A DNA stretch of 64,000 bases. Origin: Deltaproteobacteria bacterium (lineage in GTDB: Bacteria; Myxococcota; UBA727; VGSZ01). The stretch's first letter is position 1, and each line of letters starts with the position of its first letter. Where the stretch lies: contig JACOUT010000006.1 of NCBI GenBank assembly GCA_016177705.1, forward strand, positions 171,155 to 235,154, written 5' to 3'. Made by a program: the position numbers and the translations under genes. Positions 49,863-58,681 of the stretch are shown here, piece by piece. The notes below the pieces were generated by a model, which was not told the DNA's origin, did not search any database, and was given only the letters and a program-made list of their open reading frames with translations.

Positions 49863-51377
49863 CTACTCGACGCAGCGCGCGTAGGCGGCGGTGATGTAGC
49901 CGCTCACCTGCCCGTCGGTGATGCGGTACCAGGTGCTGCTGCCCTGCACGCTCTGGCCGGTGACGGTGTCGAGCCGGTCGACGATGTCGCCGTCCTCGAG
50001 CCGCCCAACCGCGGCGCGGCTGGTGTTCGGCGCCGGGCGCACGTTGAGGTAGCTGCCGGTGCCGAACACCTCGACCCGGGGGCACTCGTCTGCCGGCGGT
50101 GCGCTGTCGTCGACGCGGCTGACGCGCAAGGCGTCGAAGACCAGGTCGCGGTTGTAGGAGCTGTTCTCGCCGGTGTTGTCGTTGAGGCGCACCTTCTGGC
50201 CCGCCCCGGTGCGCAAGCGGTAGGCGCCGATGGAGATCCAGCCCGACGACGAGTCCTGGTTGATGGTGGCGTCGGTCGAGCCGTCGGCGTGGGTGATGCG
50301 ATAGCGGGCCTGGCGCGAGGTGGCGCGGCTGCCGTCGACGAACACCTCCAGCTCGTAGGTGCCCTCATCGGCGACCTTGAGCGTCCACTCCGCGTAGTTC
50401 TCGGTGGTCGACGACGCCGTGGTGCCGGTGCTGATCAGATCGCCGTCGAAGCCGGCGCCCGCCACGCGGTTCAGCCAACGCGGATCGCCGCCGGCGAGGA
50501 AGCACGGCCCGCCGTCGTCGATGGTGCCGCCGGTGCTGCCGAGCTCTGCGCATGCCTCGTTGGCCGGCGGCGGCGGGGGCGGCGGCGGGGGCTGGGGCGT
50601 GCCGGCGACGGTCAAGGCGCGCAACTGGTTGAGCGTGCCGTTGAACAGGTTCATATCGACGTTGCCCGAGATGCCGCGCACGCGCCCCGACGAGCTGTGC
50701 TGGTGGAAGGTCCAGCTCGTCCACGTCGCCGGCACGTAGGGGCAAGAGGTGCCGTAGTGCGCGATCCACAGCGCGTGGTCGTCGAAGTCGGCGCCGCCGA
50801 CCTGATCGCGCCAGAAGTAGGGCCCGGTGTAGATGATGGGGCGCACGCCGAGCGCGGCCTCGACGTGATCGAGCCACTGGCCGACCTTGCGCGCGATGGT
50901 CTGTGCGCTCTGGCCGTCCTTGCTCTCGACGTCGATGACCGGCGGCAGGTCGCCCGCCTCGAGCTGACCAACCTTCTCGATCAGCAGCTCGGCCTGTGCG
51001 ATCGGGTCCTGGTTGCTGCGGAAGAACTGGTAGGCGCCGCGCAGAATGCCCTGGTCGCGAGCGCCGGCCCAATTGCGCTCGAACTTGCTGTCGACGTGGC
51101 CGAGACCATCAGAGACGCGGATGAACGCGTACTGCACGCCGTCGTCCGCCACCTGCGCCCAGTCGATGTTCGACTGGTAGTAGCTGACGTCGATGCCTTT
51201 GACTGTCGAGCCCGCCGCGCAGGTGCGCGTGAACGCCTTCTCGGCCGCCGACTCGACGACGCCGGCGCTCATCACGGCGCCCTCGTCCTCCACCTCGTTG
51301 GCGCACGCGCCAAGCACCCCGGCGCAGACCACGGCGGCGAGGGAAGGGGTGAGGTGGAGTGCGTCGGCGTGTCGCAT
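49863..51377 (-). CDS. Secreted GH25 lysozyme with carbohydrate-binding-like and SH3b domains
   Basis: This 504-residue protein has a lipoprotein-like signal (GVLGAC). The GH25 muramidase domain (about 58-255) has VKGIDVSYYQSNIDW (catalytic Asp), AFIRVSDG, PPVIDVES (catalytic Glu), IIYTGPYFW and WTFHQHSS. A run of ten prolines follows, then a golvesin/xanthan-lyase-like beta domain (AEWTLKVADEGTYELEVFVDGS, ENSSYNRDLVFDALRVSRV) and an SH3b domain (YLNVRPAPNTSRAAVGRLEDGDIVDRL). It cuts peptidoglycan outside the cytoplasm. It is convergent with the rfb cluster and not part of a phage region. Confidence 0.9.
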   Translation of the reverse strand: MRHADALHLTPSLAAVVCAGVLGACANEVEDEGAVMSAGVVESAAEKAFTRTCAAGSTVKGIDVSYYQSNIDWAQVADDGVQYAFIRVSDGLGHVDSKFERNWAGARDQGILRGAYQFFRSNQDPIAQAELLIEKVGQLEAGDLPPVIDVESKDGQSAQTIARKVGQWLDHVEAALGVRPIIYTGPYFWRDQVGGADFDDHALWIAHYGTSCPYVPATWTSWTFHQHSSSGRVRGISGNVDMNLFNGTLNQLRALTVAGTPQPPPPPPPPPANEACAELGSTGGTIDDGGPCFLAGGDPRWLNRVAGAGFDGDLISTGTTASSTTENYAEWTLKVADEGTYELEVFVDGSRATSRQARYRITHADGSTDATINQDSSSGWISIGAYRLRTGAGQKVRLNDNTGENSSYNRDLVFDALRVSRVDDSAPPADECPRVEVFGTGSYLNVRPAPNTSRAAVGRLEDGDIVDRLDTVTGQSVQGSSTWYRITDGQVSGYITAAYARCVE

Positions 51378-51508
51378 GGGGTCCTCTCGGCGTTGGCAGC
51401 GGCGAGACTACGGACCCGTCACCGGCGTGCCTCAGTCACAGGGCTGTGGGAGCTGGTCGCACCGCTCGGCCGGTTGCCTGATGCGACATGTGGGCATGCG
51501 AAACGCCG

Positions 51509-52726
51509 TCAAACGGCCGCGAAGGCCTCGGCCAAGAGCGCTGCGGCGTGCGCCGCGTCGTGGCGCTCGAGCACGCGCGCCCGGCCCGCGGCGCCGAGCG
51601 CCTCGAGCACCTCGGGTGGCGCGCGCAGGCACTCGTTCATGGCGGCCGCGAGCCGCTCCACGTCGCCGGCCGGCACCAACCACCCCGAGACCCCCGGCTC
51701 GACCAGCTCGGGGATACCGGCGACGTAGGTCGAGATCACCGGGCGACCGAGCGCGAGCGCCTCCATGATCACCACGGGGAGGCCCTCGGCGAAGCTCGGC
51801 AGCACCAGCGCGCGCGCCGCGTTCAGCTCCTCCCGCACCCGCTCGCCGGTGGCCCAGCCGGTGATGCGCACGCGACGGCCGAGGCCGTGGCGCGCGATCA
51901 GCGCCTCGCACTCGCGGCGCAGCTCGCCGTCGCCCACCAGCACGAGCTCGAACTCGACGCCCTGCTGGGCCAGTCGCTGCGCCGCTTCGAGCAGCAGCAG
52001 TTGCCCCTTCTGCTCGCACAGGCGGCCGACGCACACCAAGCGGGGCGCGGCGGGGATGGGCGCCAGGTGCGCGTCGGACAGGAAGCTGTCGTCGACGCCG
52101 CACGGCACCACCTTGACCTTGTCCCAGGAGCGCGCCGGCGTGCGTCGCAGCAGTTGGCTGCGCCCGAACGACGACACGCCGACCACGAAGCGCGCCAGGT
52201 CGATCTTCTCGGCCAGCGCAATGGCGTCCGGCTTGTCGAACTCCTCGGGGCCGTGCGCGGTGAACGAGAAGCCCGGCCCACCGAGCTCATACGCCAGCAG
52301 CGCCACCGTCGCCGAGTTGGTGCCGAAGTGCGCATGGACGTGCTCGATGCCGTGGCGGCGCGCCAGCTCGACCAGGCGGGCCGCCTCGGCCAGGTAGGCG
52401 AGGTGGACCAACGGGCCGCGCTCGTTCTTGCGGCCGAGCGCGATAGCGAGGCGGGCGGCGCGGGCGGCGCGGCGCGGGTCGCCGAGGGCGGCACGGACGG
52501 CCGCTCCCCCAAGCGCGAGCGCGCCGCGCAGGCTGCGTTCCAACAGCACGCTGGTGTGCGCCGCCTCCACCCGGTCGGCGTCGTCGGCAGCCTCGGCGCG
52601 CGTGTCCCGAACCGACACGCGCTCGACGTGCAGCCCAAGCTGCTCGAGCGCGCGGATCTCGCGCCGGATGAAGGTGTGGCTCACCTTGGGGTATTGGTTC
52701 ACCAGGTACGCCAGCCGCTTCGCCAT
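51509..52726 (-). CDS. Family 4 glycosyltransferase (colanic-acid WcaL-like)
   Basis: From ATG 52726 the protein has 405 residues in two Rossmann lobes (GT-B). Visible features: LAYLVNQYPKVSHTFIRREIRAL, HVHAHFGTNSATVALLAY, FTAHGPEEFDKP, VVPCGVDDSFL, LVCVGRLCEQKGQLLLLEA and the C-terminal EFx7E-like segment PSFAEGLPVVIMEALALGRPVI. It transfers a sugar onto a polysaccharide repeat unit, and the region's polymerase and Wzz-like genes fit that. It runs opposite to those genes, so regulation is separate. An upstream ATG at 52804 would add 26 unconserved residues. Confidence 0.9.
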   Translation of the reverse strand: MAKRLAYLVNQYPKVSHTFIRREIRALEQLGLHVERVSVRDTRAEAADDADRVEAAHTSVLLERSLRGALALGGAAVRAALGDPRRAARAARLAIALGRKNERGPLVHLAYLAEAARLVELARRHGIEHVHAHFGTNSATVALLAYELGGPGFSFTAHGPEEFDKPDAIALAEKIDLARFVVGVSSFGRSQLLRRTPARSWDKVKVVPCGVDDSFLSDAHLAPIPAAPRLVCVGRLCEQKGQLLLLEAAQRLAQQGVEFELVLVGDGELRRECEALIARHGLGRRVRITGWATGERVREELNAARALVLPSFAEGLPVVIMEALALGRPVISTYVAGIPELVEPGVSGWLVPAGDVERLAAAMNECLRAPPEVLEALGAAGRARVLERHDAAHAAALLAEAFAAV

Positions 52727-52820
52727 GCCGGGGGCATTCTGTGCCACCGGCACGCCCAGCGAAAGGAAGCTGCGATCTCGGAAGGTTTCCGACGGCGGCC
52801 GCAACTGCTAGACCAGGTGC

Positions 52821-54836
52821 ATGACGCGCCGCCGCGCGCCCGACCAGACATCCGGGGGAACCCCTACCGCCGCGCGCAACAGCGCGCCTCCGATCATCGA
52901 GGCGACGCTCGAGCCGGACGACGACACGCCGTCCGCCGAGCGCACCAAGACCGGCGCGCGCCAGGCGCGCAGCGATACCGTGGTCATCCGCCTCGGCTCC
53001 GGCGAGCGACAGAGCGAGGAGCAGGGCGGCCGCTACCTGATGATGCGGCCCGACCGCACGCCGCCCTCGTGCCTGCTGGTGTGCATGGGCGCCAACGTCG
53101 GCCACCGCTACTCGTTGGCGGAGCCCGAAGCGGTCATCGGGCGCAGCAGCCGCTGCGACATCCAGCTCAGCGATGACCGGGTCTCGAGCCGCCACGCCGA
53201 GCTGGTTCGGCGCGGCACCCGCTACCGCATCTACGACCTCGGTTCGGCCAACGGCACGCTGGTCAACGCGCAGCGCGTCGACGAGATCGACCTGCGCGAT
53301 GGCGACCTGATTCAGGTCGGCTTCACGGTGTTCCGCTACATCGCCGGCGACGCCATCGAGGTGGCCCGAAACAACCCGCCGCCAGTCGCGCCGCCGCCGG
53401 CGATGCCGCCGCAAACCGCCGCGCCCGGTGCTTCCCCGGCGGTCGCTGCCACGCCGTCGCTGCCGCGCATGCGCCGCGACGACGAGGAGATGTCGTTCGC
53501 CGACATGGTGCAGCAGTTGCGCCGCCTGATCGTGTTCTTCTGGCCGTTCCGACGCGTCATCGCCGGCCTCGCGCTGCTCGGCCTCGTCGCCGGCGCGGTC
53601 AGCGTCATCCCGTTCCCGCCCACGGTGAGGGCGGTGTTCGACGTGCGGCTGCACTCGAAGGCGAGCGAGAACCCCATCGAGCGCTTCGACTCCGCCAACG
53701 TCGAGTTCTTTCGGTCAGCGGGCACCACCTTCCGTTCGACCACGCTGATCGCGAAGACGCTGGCGGACCTCGGTGGCACCGACGTGAACCCGGGCCTGCT
53801 GCAGGTGGTGCAGTCGCAGCTCTCGTTCGACAACACCGGTGGCGACCAAAGCTCACAGACCTACGCCGGGTCCTATCGCGGACCCACCGCGGAGCAGAGC
53901 CTGGCCTTCCTCGGCCGGCACGTCGACAACTACCTGCAGGGAGAGATCGACAAGACGCTCAAGATCATCAAGTCACAGGTCGACTTCCTCTCGAACCAGC
54001 TCGCCGAGAACGAAAAGACGTTGAAAGAAACGGAGACCCAGCTCCTCGAGTTCAAGCGCAAGAACATCGACGGGCTGCCCGATCAGGCGCGCCAGTACTA
54101 CGACTACCTGTTCGAGCTGCAGCGCAAGGAGAGTGACCTAGCGGGCGAGATCAGCCGGCTCGAGGCCGAGGCCCATGTCGATCAGCAGCGCCTGTCGGCC
54201 GAGACGCCGCTGGTGGAGAGCAGGGTGCTGGCTACGCGGCCGTACCAGCAGGCGATCGTCGAGGTGAACCAACGGCTGGCGCAAGCGCGCGCCGGCGGCC
54301 TGGCCGATGATCACCCCGATATCCGCGAGATGAAGGCCAAGCTCGAGGAGTTGAGGCGGCTGGCCGCCGACGCTGAGCGCTCGACGGACGACACCGAGAT
54401 CGAGCGGTCGAGGAACCCGATCTACGAATCGGCGCTCGATCGCCTCAACCGCCTGCGCGCCTCGGCTGCCGCCACGCGCAGCGAGCGGTCGCGGCTCTCG
54501 CAGGATCAGGTGCGGGTCAAGGCCATCGTCGAGAAGCTGCCGCAGCTCGAGGCGCAGTACGCCGACCTGACCCGGAGCTACGACGCGACCAAGCAGCTCC
54601 ACACCCGCATCTTCGACCAGCTCAAGACCGCGGAGCTGCAATTCGCGCTGGAGAAGGCGAGCGCCTCGGCGCGCTACGAGATCATCACCGCGCCCAGGCT
54701 CGAGGCCAGCTCACTCATGCGCGTGGTGATGAAGCGGGCCGGCATCCTGCTGGTCATGGGCATCGCGCTCGGCGTCGTCATCGCCATCGCCGCGCAGGCG
54801 CGTCGCCTGCTGGCGCAGATCGCCGCGCCGCAGTAG
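52821..54836 (+). CDS. FHA domain fused to Wzz-type polysaccharide co-polymerase
   Basis: This 671-residue protein starts with an FHA domain (about 84-172), with EAVIGRSSRCDIQLSD, Ser123-Arg-His in VSSRHAEL and GSANGTLVN, the phospho-threonine-binding pattern. A Pro/Ala linker (185-215) leads to the first membrane helix (about 246-265). The Wzz/GumC-like periplasmic domain follows (VRAVFDVRLHSKASENPIERF), with a long coiled coil (EIDKTLKIIKSQVDFLSNQLAENEKTL and onward) and a last helix (RAGILLVMGIALGVVIAIAA). It would set chain length of an exported polymer. No tyrosine kinase domain is present; the FHA head sits in the cytoplasm. Confidence 0.87.
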   Translation: MTRRRAPDQTSGGTPTAARNSAPPIIEATLEPDDDTPSAERTKTGARQARSDTVVIRLGSGERQSEEQGGRYLMMRPDRTPPSCLLVCMGANVGHRYSLAEPEAVIGRSSRCDIQLSDDRVSSRHAELVRRGTRYRIYDLGSANGTLVNAQRVDEIDLRDGDLIQVGFTVFRYIAGDAIEVARNNPPPVAPPPAMPPQTAAPGASPAVAATPSLPRMRRDDEEMSFADMVQQLRRLIVFFWPFRRVIAGLALLGLVAGAVSVIPFPPTVRAVFDVRLHSKASENPIERFDSANVEFFRSAGTTFRSTTLIAKTLADLGGTDVNPGLLQVVQSQLSFDNTGGDQSSQTYAGSYRGPTAEQSLAFLGRHVDNYLQGEIDKTLKIIKSQVDFLSNQLAENEKTLKETETQLLEFKRKNIDGLPDQARQYYDYLFELQRKESDLAGEISRLEAEAHVDQQRLSAETPLVESRVLATRPYQQAIVEVNQRLAQARAGGLADDHPDIREMKAKLEELRRLAADAERSTDDTEIERSRNPIYESALDRLNRLRASAAATRSERSRLSQDQVRVKAIVEKLPQLEAQYADLTRSYDATKQLHTRIFDQLKTAELQFALEKASASARYEIITAPRLEASSLMRVVMKRAGILLVMGIALGVVIAIAAQARRLLAQIAAPQ

Positions 54837-54886
54837 CGCCACCGCTGCGCTGTCCGGCGCCGGCGCGCGTCGACGAGCAGGCAACG

Positions 54887-54958
54887 TGGCCCCGGCCGGA
54901 TTCGAACCGACGACCTACACCGTGTAAAGGTGTCACTCTACCGCTGAGTTACGGGGCC
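54887..54958 (-). tRNA. tRNA-Val, anticodon UAC
   Basis: The 72-nt minus-strand sequence folds as a class I tRNA. Acceptor GGCCCCG pairs with CGGGGCC, discriminator A. Anticodon stem ACACC/GGTGT with loop TTTACAC gives UAC (54926-54924). T arm is GTCGG/CCGGC around TTCGAAT. CCA is not encoded. It reads GUA and, by wobble, GUG. It lies antisense between two plus-strand genes. Confidence 0.96.
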
Positions 54959-54997
54959 AGCGTCGACCTCGATAGCACGCCCACGCTAGAAGGTCGC

Positions 54998-57900
54998 GTG
55001 CTCTCGCTCTTGACGGCGCTCGCCTTGACCCAAACGCCGGCGCTCGATGCCGAACGCGCCGCGCGCATCGACGCGGCGCTGCACACCGCCGACCCCTTGG
55101 TGGCGCTCGGCTCGCTCGCACGCGCGCTCGAGCTGGTCGAGCACGTCGCCGAGCCGGGCTTGAGGGCGCGCTTGCTCGATCGCGCTGCTCGCGAGGCGCG
55201 CTCGCCGCTGGTGCGCGACGACGCCCGCCATCGCCTGCTCGAACGCGCGGTCCAGGCGGGGGACCTCGCAGCAGCACGACGGCTGCGCAGCCAGCTCGGC
55301 CTGGTGCCGACGGCGCGCGTGCTCGGACCGTTCGCGAACGTCGGTGGCAGCGCGTTCGGCGCGCCCTTGCCCCTGCGCGACCCAGCGTCCGCAGAGCGGA
55401 CCGCCGGCATCGACCGCGACATCGGCTGGCAGACGCTCACCGCCGATGTGCTCGGCGAGCTGGACCTGGTGCCGGCCATGACGCCGACGCGCGAGACCCG
55501 CGCGCTGCTGGCCGTCGTGGTTCGATCGAGGACCGCGCAGCCGGCGGCGCTGCGCCTCGGCTCGAGCGGGCAGGTGCGCGCGACCTTGAACGGCGCCGAG
55601 GTGCTGAAGGCCGACGTCGATCGACCGCTGCGCTTCGACCAGAGCGCCGCCGGCGTGCGTTTGGCCGCGGGCGACAACCTGTTGGTCATCGAGGCGGGCT
55701 TCCTCGGCGGCGACGCCAGCGTGCTCGCACGCGTCACGCGACCCGAGGGCGGCGCGCTCGCAGGGCTCGAATTCAGCGTCGACCGGGAGCGGCTGCGGCG
55801 GGCGGCCACGGTTGCGCCGGTGCGCGGCCCGCCGCCGTCTATCGCCGATCCGGCCGCCCACGAGCACACCGGCGTCGAGCGCGTCGTCGTGTTGAGCGCG
55901 TCCGCGTCCCTGGAGCGCGCGCGCGAGGCCGCCGATCGACGCGCCCGGCCGCGCGCCCTCGAGCGCACGCTGGTCGAGGTGGTCGAGCTGCTCGATCAGA
56001 CGCAGGCGGCGCCGTCGGCGCGCGCCGCCGCGCGGGTGGCGTTGGCGGGGGCGTTGTGTGATCGCGATCGCAACGCTTGCCGCCGCATGTTGGAGACGGC
56101 GCTCGCCGTCGACGACGGCTCGGTAGAGGCGCTGGTGGCGCTCGCGGCGGCACTCGAGGCCGCCGACGAGCGCGAGCAGGCCCGCGCGCTCTTGGCCAAG
56201 GCCCGGGCGCTCGCACCAAACGACGACCTCGTTCTGCACCGTAGCCTGCGCCTAGAGCGAGGCGGAGAGCAGCTCGCCACGGCGATCGAGGCCGTACGGC
56301 GCGCGGAGGCGGTGCCGACCGAGAAGAACCTCGACCTGGCCGCCGACATCGCCGAGCAGCTCGGCGACAACGAGCGCGCGCTGCGCCTGGCCGAACAGGC
56401 GGGTGACGCGGGCCGCGCTGCGCGCCTACGCTCCGACGCCGCGTGGACGCGTCTTGCCGCCGCGTCCACGCGCGAGGCGGCGCTGCGCGAGCGCGTCGAG
56501 CTGGCGCGCACGCAGTCCGCACTGCGCCCCGGCTCACACACGCTCGCCGAAGCGCTCGCCATGGCGCTGGTGGCGGCCGGCCGTTCGACGGAGGCGCATG
56601 CGCTGGCGGCGGAGCGCGCGGCCGCCTTCCCCGAGCGAGCCGAGCCGCTCGAGCTGGCCGCCAAGCTCGCGCTCGTCGCCAACGACCGGGAGCACGCGCG
56701 TGAGCAGTTGCGCCGCGCCATCGCCATGGTGCCGCAGAACGCCGAGCTGCGCCGCGCGCTGCGCGCGCTCGGCGCCGACGAGGAGGCGCTCAAGGCGCGC
56801 TACTCGCTCTCCGACGAGGAGCTGCTGCGTCTGGCGCGCGAGCCGCCGGACGCGGAGTCGCTGCGCGTGGGCGCCCACGTGGCGTCATCAACCGTCGCCA
56901 TGCGCTTCTTCGAGAACGGGCTCGGGCGCACGCTCACCGAGCGCGTCGTCCGCATCCACGATCCCCACAAGGCCGCCGAGCTGCAGCGCTTCAGCTTCGC
57001 CTACAGCGAGGGCCGCGAGGAGCTGGAGGTGCTCGCCGCGGAGCGCATCAGCAAGGATGGTCGACGCGAGGCTGCGCTGCGCATCAGCGACAGCGGCCCG
57101 AGCGGCAAGCAGGAAGGCGTCTATACCGACGTCGCCACGAAGACCGTGACCTTTCCGCCGCTCGCGGCCGGCGACACGCTGCACCTGGTCATCCGTCGTG
57201 AGCTGGTCGGTCGTCAGAACCTGTTCGGCGACTTCTTCGGCGCGGTCGAGCCGATCGCTGGGGCGCTGCCCACCCGCTCCTGGCGCCTGGTGATCGAGAG
57301 CCCGCGTTCGCGCGCGCTGTCGTGGGGCGGCAAGAACGCGCCGGCGCCGCAGGTGAGCGAGCAGCAGCTCGAGGGCGAGGCCGTGCGCGTCCACGACTTT
57401 CGGGTTGCCTCAGCCGCCGCCATCGAGGTGGAGCCGTTGATGCCGCCGTTCCTCGAGGTCGCCGACTTCGTCTCGGTGTCGAGCTACGCGAGCTGGCAGT
57501 CGCTTGGCGCCTGGTACGAGGCGTTGGTGGCGCCGCAGCTCGGCCTCGACGATCAGCTTCGAGCGGTCGCCGCCGCTGTCAGCCGAGACGCGCGGGACGA
57601 GCGCGACAAGGTCCGTCGCCTGTACGAGCACGTGGTGACGTCGACTCGCTACGTCGGCATCGAGCTCGGCATTCACGGCTGGAAGCCGTACCCGGTCGCG
57701 GAGGTGTATCGGCGCAAATACGGCGACTGCAAGGACAAGGCCTCGCTGCTGGTGGCGCTCTTGCGTGAAGCTGGCGTCCCCGCCAACCTCGCGCTGGTGC
57801 GCACGGCGAACCTCGGTGACGTCGTCGCCGAGCCGCCGTCGATGTTGCTGTTCAATCACGCAATCGCCTATGTGCCGTCGCTCGACCTGTTCCTCGACGG

Positions 57901-58681
57901 CACCGCCGAGCGAAGCGGCGCCTTCGAGTTGCCGCCGCTCGACCAGGGCGCCGTTGCGCTCGTGGTGGGCGCGCACGACCAGCACGCCGGCAGCCGCTTG
58001 ACGCGCATCCCTGTGCAAGCGGCGGAGGCGAACCTCAACCTCTCCGACTACGTGTTGACGCTCTTGCCCGACGGCGCGCTGCGCGTGCGCGGCACCGAGC
58101 GCTTTCGCGGCCAGGCCAACGCGGGCGAGCGCCGGGACTTCGCCGACGCCGCCACCCGTCGCGAAACGCTGCAACGTCACCTCGCGCAGATCATGCCCGG
58201 TGCACAGGTGACCAAGCTGGACGTCGCCGACCTGTCGCTCGCGTCCGAAGAGGTCGGGTACACCTTCGAAGCGACCCTGCCGCACCGCGCGGTGGTGGAG
58301 GCTGACGGCTCGCTCACCCTGCAAGTGTCGCTCTACCCGCACGACCTGACCGGCAGCTACGCCGATCGCTCGAGCCGCACCACCGACGTGTGGGTGCCGT
58401 ACCCTTGGCGCACGCGCAACATCATGCGCTACGTGCTGCCGGCCGGCGCCACTGTCACCGACCTGCCGTCGGGCGGCATGGTCGAGAGCCCGCACTTGAC
58501 GTTCACGCAAACCATCACCCGCACCGCCGACGGCTTCGTGGTCGACGAGGACACGGCGCTGCTCGATCGCCGCGTGTCGGCCGCGTCCTACCCCGTGCTT
58601 CGTGGCGCGGCCGTCGAGGCCGACGCCTTCATGAAGCGGCGCGTGCGCATCCAGCTCGGCGCGCGTCGAGGTCTGCCGTGA
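54998..58681 (+). CDS. Giant DUF3857/transglutaminase-like protein with intact triad
   Basis: From GTG 54998 the protein has 1227 residues. A short signal peptide-like start (LSLLTALALTQTPA) suggests export. Helical, TPR-like and beta-sandwich parts fill the first about 620 residues. A DUF3857-like beta domain follows (RVVRIHDPHKAAELQRFSF), then the transglutaminase core: KYGDCKDKASLLVALLREAG with Cys911, FNHAIAYV with His954 and LFLDGTAE with Asp967, and a C-terminal DUF3858-like beta domain. In the family such domains act as cysteine proteases or cross-linkers. The TGA overlaps the GTG of the next, similar gene (GTGA). Confidence 0.85.
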   Translation: MLSLLTALALTQTPALDAERAARIDAALHTADPLVALGSLARALELVEHVAEPGLRARLLDRAAREARSPLVRDDARHRLLERAVQAGDLAAARRLRSQLGLVPTARVLGPFANVGGSAFGAPLPLRDPASAERTAGIDRDIGWQTLTADVLGELDLVPAMTPTRETRALLAVVVRSRTAQPAALRLGSSGQVRATLNGAEVLKADVDRPLRFDQSAAGVRLAAGDNLLVIEAGFLGGDASVLARVTRPEGGALAGLEFSVDRERLRRAATVAPVRGPPPSIADPAAHEHTGVERVVVLSASASLERAREAADRRARPRALERTLVEVVELLDQTQAAPSARAAARVALAGALCDRDRNACRRMLETALAVDDGSVEALVALAAALEAADEREQARALLAKARALAPNDDLVLHRSLRLERGGEQLATAIEAVRRAEAVPTEKNLDLAADIAEQLGDNERALRLAEQAGDAGRAARLRSDAAWTRLAAASTREAALRERVELARTQSALRPGSHTLAEALAMALVAAGRSTEAHALAAERAAAFPERAEPLELAAKLALVANDREHAREQLRRAIAMVPQNAELRRALRALGADEEALKARYSLSDEELLRLAREPPDAESLRVGAHVASSTVAMRFFENGLGRTLTERVVRIHDPHKAAELQRFSFAYSEGREELEVLAAERISKDGRREAALRISDSGPSGKQEGVYTDVATKTVTFPPLAAGDTLHLVIRRELVGRQNLFGDFFGAVEPIAGALPTRSWRLVIESPRSRALSWGGKNAPAPQVSEQQLEGEAVRVHDFRVASAAAIEVEPLMPPFLEVADFVSVSSYASWQSLGAWYEALVAPQLGLDDQLRAVAAAVSRDARDERDKVRRLYEHVVTSTRYVGIELGIHGWKPYPVAEVYRRKYGDCKDKASLLVALLREAGVPANLALVRTANLGDVVAEPPSMLLFNHAIAYVPSLDLFLDGTAERSGAFELPPLDQGAVALVVGAHDQHAGSRLTRIPVQAAEANLNLSDYVLTLLPDGALRVRGTERFRGQANAGERRDFADAATRRETLQRHLAQIMPGAQVTKLDVADLSLASEEVGYTFEATLPHRAVVEADGSLTLQVSLYPHDLTGSYADRSSRTTDVWVPYPWRTRNIMRYVLPAGATVTDLPSGGMVESPHLTFTQTITRTADGFVVDEDTALLDRRVSAASYPVLRGAAVEADAFMKRRVRIQLGARRGLP

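Noticed and set aside
49863..51377. Prophage lysozyme
   Set aside because: No phage genes surround the GH25 gene, and it carries exported-protein domains typical of the host's own hydrolases.
52727..52820. Sigma-54 promoter between the glycosyltransferase and FHA-Wzz genes
   Set aside because: A TGGCAC is present on the minus strand, but the GC of the -12 element is at the wrong distance.
44623..54836. Complete capsule or O-antigen locus
   Set aside because: No flippase, outer-membrane exporter or initiating transferase is visible in the window, so only part of a system is here.
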